DNA from: Pleurodeles waltl
Lineage: Eukaryota > Chordata > Amphibia > Caudata > Salamandridae
NCBI RefSeq assembly: GCF_031143425.1
Contig: NC_090437.1
Location: 1,172,766,863 to 1,172,830,862, forward strand
DNA: 64,000 nt
Direction of reading: 5' to 3'
The position numbers and the translations under genes were made by a program. Each line of letters starts with the position of its first letter. The stretch's first letter is position 1. Below, piece after piece: positions 42,910 through 51,999 of this stretch. Below the pieces are notes generated by a model that was not told where the DNA came from, ran no database searches, and saw only the letters and a program-made list of their open reading frames with translations.

Positions 42910-45237
42910 ATGGCAGCCAGCCACGACGCGGAGGCGGTACGGGCCGCGCTTCGCGTACTTGGCGAAGCGGGTCGGGCTGACCTCCTCAGGCCTGGGGTTT
43001 TAGAACAGGCCTGGGTGGGTATGGTGCGGCCGACGCGTGCCGCGTCAAGCGGAGTAGCGGCGGCCGTAGCCGCATGCACATCCCCCGAGAGGCCCAAGAA
43101 ACCCGAAAAAGCGGCGGTGGAAAGGGTGCATGGCGTACCCTCCCCCACCAGCTAATCAGGTGACGGGGAAGGCCCAGTGGTCGAGCCAGGCCCATCAGAC
43201 GAGGGCACGGCACCAGCGCGCCAGGTGGGGGGCATAGATCTACAACAGGATCAGCTTTTAGAGACAGGAGCCCCCGTGCAGGATGAGTTAGTGCGCGAGC
43301 ATCCCGCACCCCCCACTGACCCCATGCCCATGGACTTGTCTCTGCCTAGGGGCAGGGCCAACAACAACACCAAAAAGAAAGGCAAGGGGCCCAGACTCAC
43401 GGGCGGGCTGGGCAAGGGTAGGGCCGGTAAGGGGCAGTCCAAAGAGACACGAGGGCCGGCAGGGGAGTCCACGCCCCCCGGCCCCTGGTCTGGCAGGCTA
43501 GATACGGATGAGGCTTGGGACCTGGAGGCCAGGATTAAGGAACAACGCCGCATAGTGGCAGAAACGGAGGACAGGTGGGCCCAATTGTGCTTGGAGCGGG
43601 ACATGTCCGTGCCACGCGGCCGGCAGCTAAAGAGACCAGCGGATAGCGTAGGCAGCACAGGAACCATGCCTCAAGACGCCGGGAAAGGTAGTTGGGTATG
43701 GGTCCCGAGCGACAGGGGCCAGGAAATGGGGATGGATAGCGGTCTAGGCAGCGCGGTGGGTACCAGTGGCGCATACGGCCAGACTGGGCGCGGAAGGTCA
43801 ATGCCAAGGCAAGAGGTTGGCAGAAAGAAGGATATGCCAACGGGGCACAACACGGCCCCTGCACGTTGGTCCAAAGCGCTAGAGGGGTCTTCGGCGGCCT
43901 TCTCTACTCCGCAGGATCGGGGACAATACAGAGGTGGCGGACGCCTCGAGGGCCATGAGGATAACCCTGCTAACTATATGATGATGAGCGGGAATGTTAG
44001 TAAACAGATGGATGTGTGTGAGGATGACATGCTGGAACTGGATTATGAAGAGGAGCTGGAGGAATGGGAAGAGGGGGAGATCAGGGAGACTGAGATACTC
44101 AGCTTAAGGGGGAGGGGAAGAGGACGCAGGAGCGGCGCAACCCCCCTCTCCGCTTCTATTTTTCAGGAACGGGACTACAGCAGTGGTCCACAAGAAAGGA
44201 GGCAAGAGCAAGCACGGGGCCGAGGGGCCCGGAAGGTTTCGCGGCCTGTGGCTACACAAGGAAGAGGTAAAGGGCAATGGTGGTCGGTCTGGGGGGATGG
44301 CGGAAAAGGGGATGATGCGCCAATTTACAAGTCTGTAGGAGTAGGTGAGGGTTCGATACTTGACCCAGTACCAGCTAAGGATAAACAGGGCGGGGAAAAA
44401 AGTACAGAGATACAAGCCAGAGCCACGACCGAGGGCGAGGGTGGAGACAAGGCAACAGGGGAGAAGTCAGGCGCAGAAGCGAAGGAAGGGGGAGAACACA
44501 AAAAGAGGCTACCCTATATGGGCTTGGCTATGCCTTTGGGCTCACATGTGGCGGAGAAAACGAAAGCCAGAATATGGAGACACGAGTATGTGGACGTTTT
44601 TAAGTTATTACATAGGGACATACAAGCCAAGGAAGGGTCTAAGGAGGAGGAGTGGGAGTTGGCCCGTAGGCCGAGGGTCCCAATCAATATGGATAACTGG
44701 ACATCGGCGTTTCTGATTTTTGCGAGTATTTATTGTGAGAAATACCCTGACAGAGCTATAGCACTATTTAAATACATGGACATTATTAGGAAAGCGCAGA
44801 TGCATTTTGGGGGTTTTGCCTGGCTGAGCTACGACGAAGAGTTCAGAGCCCGAGTGAGCATTAACCCAGATAAGCCATGGGGGGATGTCGACCCAGAATT
44901 ATGGATGCAATGGATGGCGTCATCGCAATCCACGGCATCAACTCATACAGCGAGTGGTTTACCGGTGATCTATAAGCCATTTCAGGCACGTCCCGCTCCG
45001 GGGGGGGTGGGTGTGGGACAGAAAACAACACCTAGCACGACAGGAGCGTGCTGGAATTTCAACAAGGGTTTCTGCTCCAGACATCCTTGTAAGTTTAAAC
45101 ACGACTGCTCCAAGTGCGGGGGCCGTCACCCGGTCACACAATGTTTTTCACTTTCCAGCCCCTCCGAGCAATGGAGGGCCTCAAAAGGCAGAGGGACCCA
45201 GGGCGCTCCTGCTCCAAAGGGGGCCTACTCCAGTTAG
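42910..45237 (+). pseudogene. gag: Ngaro/DIRS-like gag with tandem zinc fingers, one in-frame stop
   Basis: The frame starts at an ATG in a strong vertebrate context (CACCATGG) with MAASHDAEAVRAALRVLGEA, meets a single TAA at 43153-43155, and continues in the same frame to a TAG at 45235-45237. Total length would be about 775 codons. The middle is Gly/Arg/Lys-rich and low complexity. The last third has the conserved DIRS gag part (WTSAFLIFASIYCEKYPDRA, then HFGGFAWLSYDEEFR and ELWMQWM) followed by a CCCH-like finger (C-X7-C-X4-C-X3-H) and a short C-X2-C-X3-H-X4-C knuckle. Expected role is RNA binding and particle formation. The RT frame overlaps its 3' end. One stop only: otherwise open. Confidence 0.85.
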
Positions 45238-46593
45238 GGTAGATTTTATCTTGCCATGGCTTCACAGATACCCGGATGAGGCAGCTGCGTTGAAGTTAGC
45301 TGTAGGTTTTCAAGAGGGGTTCAGGGTCAGCTACCAAGGCCCGCGGGAGAGGCGCTGGGCAGACAACTTGCGGTCTGCGAAGGAACTACCTCAAGTGGTT
45401 AGGAAGAAGCTGGACAAGGAGCTGTCATTAGGCAGAATTGCGGGCCCATTCTATGAGTGGCCAAGTCAGAATTTAATGATCTCCCCATTGGGAGTCGTGC
45501 CGAAGAAGGCCCCGGGTGAGTTCAGGTTGATTCATCACCTATCATGGCCGGAGGGCACATCGGTTAACGGGATGCAGTTTGAAGGGGCCATCTATGTGGA
45601 CAGGGTTCTGCCCATGGGTTGCGCAATTTCATGCGCTTTGTTCGAAGCATTTAGCACCTTCATGCAGTGGGTGTTTGTAAAAAGTAGTGGGCACTATGCG
45701 GTGACCCATTATTTGAATGATTTCCTGTTTGTAGGGAAAAAGAATTCAGGAGAATGCCAGAGGGCCCTGACAATCTTTCAGGAGATGGCACAACAGATGG
45801 GAGTGCCTTTGGCACCCGAAAAAACTGAAGGCCCGCAGCGGTACTAACTTTTCTGGGTATTGAGTTAGACTCCAATACAATGACGGCCAGATTACCAGCA
45901 CAGAAGGTAACAGAGATACTGGTTTTCTTAGGTCTTGTGAAAGAGGCACGAAAAATCGACTTGCGGACAGCCCAGAAGCTGTTGGGGTATCTCAATTTTG
46001 CTTGCAGGGTAGTTAGGGGGGGAAGGACTTTCTGTAGGCGATTGGGTTTGTCCATGTCGGGCGCAGTTTTGCCACACCACAGAATAAGAGTGTCGACGGG
46101 ACTCATAGAGGATGTGAGGGTGTGGGAAGCATTTTTGAAACAATTCAATGGGGTATCTATGTGGTTCTGTGAAGAAGAGACAGTGTGGCAGGTGCAGATT
46201 CTTTCGGATGCGGCGGGAGCGCATGGCTTTGGGATTTTCTGGGACGGCCGGTGGTGCGCGGAGGCGTGGCCAACATTATGGTTAAAACAGGGAAGAAGTA
46301 TTGCTTTTTTGGAATTTTTTCCCCTCCTGGTGGCCATGGCAGTATGGGGACAGGAGTTGGCAAACAGGACAGTTTTATTCAGAATCGACAATATGTTGCG
46401 CTTGTTGCGCCGTTTTATGTTGCAATGTTTATCTCTGAATGTGATATTTAAAGCTGTACATATTCCAGGAGTTTTCAACGAGATTGCGGATTCCCTGTCT
46501 CGTTCACAGTGGCAGCGTTTCCGCAACCTGGCGCCAGGAGCAGAACAGAACAAGACATCGGTCCCGGCAGACATTTGGGAATGGGGGGCATGA
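45150..46593 (+). pseudogene. Ngaro/DIRS-like reverse transcriptase-RNase H, internally deleted
   Basis: The RT frame overlaps the gag end in the +1 frame. Blocks present are FGxRVSYQGP-like FRVSYQGPRE, the NLMISPLGVVPKK motif, FRLIHHLSWP, then LPMGCAISCALFE, then HYLNDFLFVGK. The segment that should carry the first catalytic Asp is missing: SVN is followed directly by GMQFEG, a loss of roughly 40 codons. The active-site box reads YLND, not YLDD. A one-base deletion near 45833 changes frame; RNase H follows with SDAAGAHGFGIFW, a FLEFFPLLVAMAVW helix and IPGVFNEIADSLSR, but about 20 codons are missing after FRIDN. It ends TGA at 46591-46593. Certainly not functional. Confidence 0.87.
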
Positions 46594-47477
46594 TCACAGG
46601 GCTGGTGGAGATGTCTTTAGCGGAATCTACTCGGCGAAGTTACCGGCTGGCTTGGTTGGATTTTCAGTTTTTTGAACGGTTTATAGGAAGTTTTTGGGGA
46701 CAGAGCAAAAGACAGCTAGAGCATCGGGCGTTGCGTTTTGTGCTGCATATGATTCAGAAAGGTCTGTCAGCAGCCACTATCGGGGGTAAATTGGCAGGGG
46801 TATCGTTTTATGGGAAATTGTTTTTTGATCACGACCCGGCAAGAAACGATCTGCTGGGAAGGATGCTGAAAGGTTGGGGCAGGATTAGATCGGTAGAGGG
46901 TAGAGCGGCCAGGAAGCCCATTGATTTTGATTTATTACTGGAGTTGTTACACGTACTGCCGGTATGTTGCACAGACGATTACGAATTGGCACTTTTTCGA
47001 CTATGCATGGTGTGGATGTTTTTTGGAGCTTTCCGAGTGTCAGAGTTGCTGGGGGTTGGCAGGGCGGTGGGGGTACGCTACAAGGATGTGTGCGCGCACG
47101 GCGGCCGTTTAGGGATCTGGCTTAGACGATCAAAAACCGACCAACTAGGTAGGGGTAAGTGGGTATGGTTAGAAAAAGGGGGCAACGTGTTGGCCTGCCC
47201 TGTTGCGGAATGGAGTAAGTGGCAATTTTCAGGCAGGTTGAACAAAGAAGCAGGGGTTTTCACACACAGGTCAGGCTCCAAGCTCACCAGTTTTCAGTTT
47301 CTGCGAGTATTGAGGATGGCTTTAGGACGTGTGGGCCGTCAGGCCATGGATTTTGGCACACATTCATTTAGAATTGGGGCGGCCACGGCCGCAGCGCATT
47401 TGGGTTGGGACTGGGCAAAGATTAGGGCAATAGGCCGCTGGAGATCAAGGTGTTGTGAACGATACGTTAGACCCTGA
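46590..47477 (+). CDS. Ngaro/DIRS-like tyrosine recombinase, intact
   Basis: A 295-codon frame starts at the ATG 46590-46592, which overlaps the RNase H stop as ATGA. The N-terminal part (STRRSYRLAWLDF) is the SAM-like core-binding domain; the catalytic domain carries the full set of residues: Arg149 in FFGAFRVSELLG, Lys182 in RRSKTDQLG, His258 and Arg261 in THSFRIGAAT (HxxR), Trp284 in GRWRS, and the nucleophile Tyr292 in CERYVRP. It ends TGA at 47475-47477. The enzyme would insert the circular cDNA without target-site duplication. The frame is open further upstream to 46509, but the ATG in the ATGA overlap is the better start. It is the only undamaged gene of this element. Confidence 0.9.
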   Translation: MITGLVEMSLAESTRRSYRLAWLDFQFFERFIGSFWGQSKRQLEHRALRFVLHMIQKGLSAATIGGKLAGVSFYGKLFFDHDPARNDLLGRMLKGWGRIRSVEGRAARKPIDFDLLLELLHVLPVCCTDDYELALFRLCMVWMFFGAFRVSELLGVGRAVGVRYKDVCAHGGRLGIWLRRSKTDQLGRGKWVWLEKGGNVLACPVAEWSKWQFSGRLNKEAGVFTHRSGSKLTSFQFLRVLRMALGRVGRQAMDFGTHSFRIGAATAAAHLGWDWAKIRAIGRWRSRCCERYVRP

Positions 47478-47480
47478 GAT

Positions 47481-48186
47481 GTGAGGAGGGATAGCTTCAA
47501 AGTTTTTGGTTGGGGGGGGGGGTATTTGATGTTCAAAAACACATGTTACAGTTATTTTTCCGTTGCAGGAGATGCGCTTGGTCCATCGCAGGGCAAGACG
47601 GTGACATGGCTGATCGGCCATTCATTTGTACATTGGGCAGCGAAGTTCGCGGAGAAGCAGATATATGGTCGGGCCTTGGGACTATCCAGCAGACGGCACG
47701 AGGTGCTATGGTGGGGAAAGAGCGGAATGCGGTGGGGTAACCTGATTCCTTTCATCACTACTAACTTATCGAACTGGGGATGTCCCGATTTGTTGATCAT
47801 TTATTTGGGAGAGAATGATTTGGTAAAATTATCAGGACTCACGCTACTGCAGCACATGCAGAGGGACTTGGAGATTCTCAAGAAAAAACTGCATGGTACA
47901 TGCTTGGTTTGGACAGAGTTTGTTCCACGTAGAGTGTGGAGAGGGGCAGTAAAGTACGGAGCCATGGAACGGGCTCGAAGGAAACTTAACAGAGCGATGA
48001 GTGTTCTGCTGGGCTCAGGGGATAAAGATACTGAAGCATGAAAATATTACGGAGCAGGAGGTAGCTTTATTCAGAGATGATGGGGTGCACTTGTCCACAC
48101 TAGGGAATGCGTATTATTTGACAGATCTGAGACTGCTGGTTGAGGAGTTGTGGGGAGAGAATTTGGGGATTACAAACAAGAAATGA
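47481..48186 (+). pseudogene. SGNH/GDSL-type hydrolase domain of the Ngaro-like element
   Basis: This frame follows the recombinase in the same phase, separated only by its TGA. The hydrolase proper begins near 47570. Block I is TWLIGHSFVHWAAKF with the nucleophile Ser48 counted from 47481, block II contains GKSGMRW, block III is LLIIYLGENDLVKL with Asn112, then VWTEFVPRR. A frame change in a G-run near 48018 moves the end to another frame, which holds block V DGVHLSTLGN with the Asp and His (48076-48090) and stops near 48184. All four SGNH positions are therefore present but not in one frame. Such domains are known in Ngaro-type elements; their substrate is not established. The sequence before 47569 ends in a good 3' splice-site-like stretch. 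Confidence 0.83.
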
Positions 48187-48460
48187 GTAGCGCGGGGTGC
48201 AGTAGCGTGTCTGGGGGGGGGTGGGGCAGCACAACGCCAAGTGGGTTGGTGCTGGTTGGCAGTAGATGGGGGAGGGTGGTGAGCCAGATGCGGGCTTGGC
48301 CACCCTTCCAGGGAATAAACAAGCAGGTGAAGGCTCTGAGTGGGGGTACGCACGAACAAAATGGGGCATGAAAGGAAAAGGGGAGTGCGTAGGGGAATGG
48401 AAACTAAATAAGGGTTTGAAGGGGAAGGATGAGCGAGGCAGATGTTAAAGGGAGGGCGTT

Positions 48461-48466
48461 AATAAA
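48461..48466 (+). promoter_or_regulatory. AATAAA polyadenylation signal downstream of the hydrolase
   Basis: AATAAA in GGCGTTAATAAAGTTACGG lies about 275 bases after the hydrolase stop, in sense orientation. Likely 3' end signal of the element; another AATAAA-containing stretch lies near 48521. Confidence 0.45.
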
Positions 48467-48539
48467 GTTACGGTTTACGTTATAAAAGTTAAGGTTATTT
48501 TACTTATGCAACCCTGTCCTAATAAATGACCTTTTACAC

Positions 48540-48865
48540 TAAAAATACAGCTGTCACTGAGTTATTTCCCGAACGCGGCTGCTGCAATTAAATGTGCGAG
48601 CACGGAATACTGAGGGAGCGTAATCCTGAAGCCATCGCTGGCCTCTTCCATCCACTGACAGCCGCTCCCTGCCCCCTCAGCTCACTCCTGTAGCTTTCTG
48701 CTTTCTCTCTTTGTGATGCTTTTTCGTTTTTCCCTTCCTCCATCCTTCCCTAATATGTATTTTGCCCGCAGCTAATGCTTGAGGCAGAAGAATAAGCCCC
48801 GGCCCTCAAAAATAAGTGCCGGTGCTCAGCACCGGAAACAACAAGCACAAATTAAGAGCTTTATT
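48540..48865 (-). repeat. interspersed repeat, about 325 bp, unknown family
   Basis: Read on the minus strand it begins CTCTTAATTTGTGCTTG, has the self-complementary CCGGTGCTGAGCACCGG and continues to about 48540. The start resembles 41986-42050 and 26090. I recognise it as a repeated end but cannot name the superfamily. The hairpin GGTGCT/AGCACC is perfect. Confidence 0.5.
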
Positions 48866-49559
48866 TTACCTTTGCCCAGAGAGGAGCCCCTGAACACAGC
48901 ACAAGAGAAGAAGAAAAATCCTTTAATTCGGAGCACAAAATTATGAGATAAATCAGATAACCCTCTAGAAGAATGAACAATGAGAACGTAAGAGTTTTAT
49001 AGGAAAACATAACTGTAAGCCTGCTTTCCACATGACGAAGAAGACAACCATTCATTCACTGCAACCACCACAGTGCTCGTAGTACCCAGGACATACAGCA
49101 ACCCATCTGCCTGTAAATGAGGGCTAACACAGATAACAACAGGGATGCCAACGTAGTTCTTCATGGTGATGCATTAAGTACAAACTCAAAGATATTGTAT
49201 TTGAATTGGATTTATACAGTACTTACTATTCCAACGAATTGTAGAGGTGTTACAAAGCAAGGAGCCTGCCAGTCTGGAACCCAAGGCGCGCGCGCACACA
49301 GTGCCCGCAACCCTTGCCGCCAACTCTAGTCCTGCCAAGTATTCCCACACTCAACAGGTACAACAAGCGCAGCACCACAAGGTACACGTGCGTCCACTTA
49401 CCAAGGTGATATGCCTACAGTCAAAGTACATAGATGCTGAAATAAGAGTCGCTAATCTACGCATACGCATGTTGTTAGGCTGGTGATATGGAGGTAGGAG
49501 ACATTCTTTAGTCTATATGTGTCTATTTGTAGGTAGGAATTAGAAACCCTGTACTGTGG
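48866..49559. other. non-coding stretch
   Basis: Nothing recognised. Confidence 0.4.
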
Positions 49560-49675
49560 CAGAACATCTATTATATCTAGTATCAGCAAGACACACCACA
49601 CTGCACATTAGAGCTCGTATTAGCAAGCGATACCCTGAGCTGCACATTAGAACTAGTACCACCAAGAAACTATAG
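49560..49675. repeat. degenerate copies of the 39-bp minisatellite monomer
   Basis: CTGCACATTAGAGCTCGTATTAGCAAG is followed by CCTGAGCTGCACATTAGAAC and TAGTACCACCAAGA. These match the monomer of the array at 56040-56829 (GCATTAGAACTAGCATC...GCAATAGA) with several changes, and match a similar degenerate piece at about 56967-57000. Confidence 0.65.
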
Positions 49676-50674
49676 TGATAATGTTAATATTGAAAAAGTC
49701 AGTGTCAATGTGCACAATGACACGTTCACATAAAAAACTAACCCGCACCACTATTATCAAATTCACCCATCACAAACTCCCCATCAACCCCAACCCAGGA
49801 ATACGTGATCAGGCAGGCTCCGAGACCTAAGCATGATGACAGGTCACAGGTGGGGCAGCACATAGCCAGCACACTAATGCGCAAACAGGAAACTCAGATC
49901 AATCCAACAGTTAGGCGCAGTGACACCACAATGGTCCCAGGAGATTGGCCCCAATAAAGCACACATGGCCGGAGGGGTGTGTGAAGTCCGAAAACACCAT
50001 AAAGTTGGATGCAACATGAAGTTACACGATACACACTGGCCCTCAATGTGTCCACACACGGTCGATGCCCACCAGCACTTATCATTTTCACTTAAAATAG
50101 GAATGTTGTAATTGTTTTATGGTGCTCACAGAAATGTAGAACACACCGGTCAGATTGATTTTACTTTGAGACAGTTCTGTTCTCAGCTTCCGTAACTGTT
50201 CTCCGTGCATAGTGTTTAATTAAACCAAATGCTCCTGTTTTGCCAAAACGCCTCTTGTCATATCAAGAGGAATTCAAAATTCGAGCAACATTTTGGCAAG
50301 CCAGATAGGAGCTGATTGGCACCTTGGACCCGACTGCATCTGAGAGAAGGGGACCCTGCCAGGACAGATTCACATTTGCACAACAAGGAAGGTGAACAGA
50401 TGCCGCAATTAACTGAAAATTCAACTGAATTTGCGGGCGGAGGTCCGTCCTCAAGCCGCCATCAGAAGGGTAAGAGGCTGCATCAGAGCCTTAGTCCCAG
50501 CATTTAGCAAATCACAAACAAGTAAGAAGTGTAAAAATTTAATCTGAGTGCCCCCCCCACCTCCCCCCCAGGCACTGACAGAAATCGGGCATGTTACCCA
50601 TTTTAGGTGTCTGAACAGAGTAGTTGCAAGGAGGTCTCGGAGATAGCGCGCTAGAAAAGGTGAATGTTGTTTGT
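49676..50674. other. non-coding stretch
   Basis: Nothing recognised, apart from a C-rich run near 50550-50570. Confidence 0.4.
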
Positions 50675-51290
50675 CACTTGGACCAAAGGGCGTGACACAT
50701 ATGGGATGCCTGGGTATGGTAAAGGGCCGGCACCTTAATAAGTGAGAGATGTCTTTTGCTTGGACCGCTAGGCGCGACACAGATGGTACATGTGTCCCTT
50801 AGTTGTGATACACGCTTGAGACTTCTTCGCTTGGACCGCTGGGTACGACACAGATGGCACGCATAGGCCATGGGTGGGATACAGGGCCAGCACCTTAACC
50901 TTGAGAGGTGTCTATCGCTTGGACCAATGGGTGCAACAATGATGGTACGCTTGTCCCTTGGATGTGATACAGGGTTGAGGCCTCACCACTTGTACTACTG
51001 GACATGACACATATGGTATGCATGGGCCCTAGGTGTGATATAGGGCCAGCACCTCAATAAGCGATGTGTCTTTCACTTGGACCGCTGGGCGCGACACAGA
51101 TGGTACGCAGAGACCCTGAGTGGGATATAAGGCCAGAACCTCAATTTTGAAAGGTGTCTATCGCTTGGCCTAATACTGATGTTACGCTTGTCCCCGGAGT
51201 GTGATACAGGGTTGAGGCCTCACCGCTTGGCGTGAAACAGATGGTATGCATGGGCTATGGGCGTTATATAGGGCTTGCCCTCAATCTTAT
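50675..51290. repeat. tandem array with alternating 88- and 71-bp units
   Basis: The landmark CTTGGACC(G)CTGGGCGCGACACAGATGG-type start recurs at about 50675, 50758, 50828, 50916, 50987, 51074, 51162 and 51224, giving spacings near 83, 70, 88, 71, 87, 88 and 62. Longer units carry GGGCCAGCACCTTAA; shorter ones carry GGGTTGAGGCCTCAC. The pattern suggests a two-monomer higher-order unit of about 159 bp, with some monomers lost. No coding role. Confidence 0.8.
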
Positions 51291-51999
51291 TTTTTTAGTC
51301 TAAAAGGGTTTTCTTAGTGCTACTGGTTTCTTAACACTGTTGGTATGACCCCTGGTGTGTGATTCGGATGTCAAGGAAAAATAATGTGGATATGGGAGAT
51401 TAAGTGTAGCTTGGGTTTGGCCAAGAAGGGCCTATGGTTGCCGAGTTATTCCTTTTCTTCGCACAAATTGCTATCTTTGTCCCGGAGCTGATATTGACAG
51501 ACTGTTAGGCTTACTTACTCCTGTGTACAACGCAGAGCTTCCCCTGGTCACAGGACAGCATGTGTTAGGAGCAGGCTATGGTATTTTTGACAAAGTAGTC
51601 ATTTTTTCCACTGTCCGTTTTTATTCTAGTTCATGATTGGTGTATCTTTGATGTTCTGGTGCTGATAAATTAATGCAACTGTGTTTTGTCTTGAGTGTTG
51701 TGTCGATGACTCAATGTGGTATATGAAGGCGTATTATTTCTCACAACCGCTATTTAATGCCAAAGTAAAGTTTGCTATTTGATGCCAAATGTCATGATGT
51801 TAGAATTAACTATTGCACTTTCTTCTAGGATGTGAAACGTTCATGTTGATGCAACTGTGAATCACGCTGAGCTCATAGTAAGTAGTTAGAACTAGCAATC
51901 CCCATGTATATATTTCCCCACAATCAGGTTAAAACTTGATTCCCTAAAATCATAAAAGCTAGAAGTGTATCTATCCCTTAAAAAACTACCCAACTTATC
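51291..51999. other. non-coding stretch
   Basis: Nothing recognised. Confidence 0.4.

Larger units (their letters stand above)
42910..48530 (+). mobile_element. Ngaro/DIRS-like tyrosine-recombinase retrotransposon
   Basis: Four coding blocks run in order on the plus strand: gag (42910-45237), RT-RNase H (about 45150-46593), tyrosine recombinase (46590-47477) and SGNH hydrolase (47481-48186). Use of a tyrosine recombinase instead of a DDE integrase defines the DIRS order, and a hydrolase after it is known in vertebrate Ngaro-type members. There are no LTRs of the Gypsy type. I could not locate the split direct repeats expected at the ends, so both element boundaries are approximate. Damage is concentrated in RT-RNase H; the recombinase is intact. 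Confidence 0.87.
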
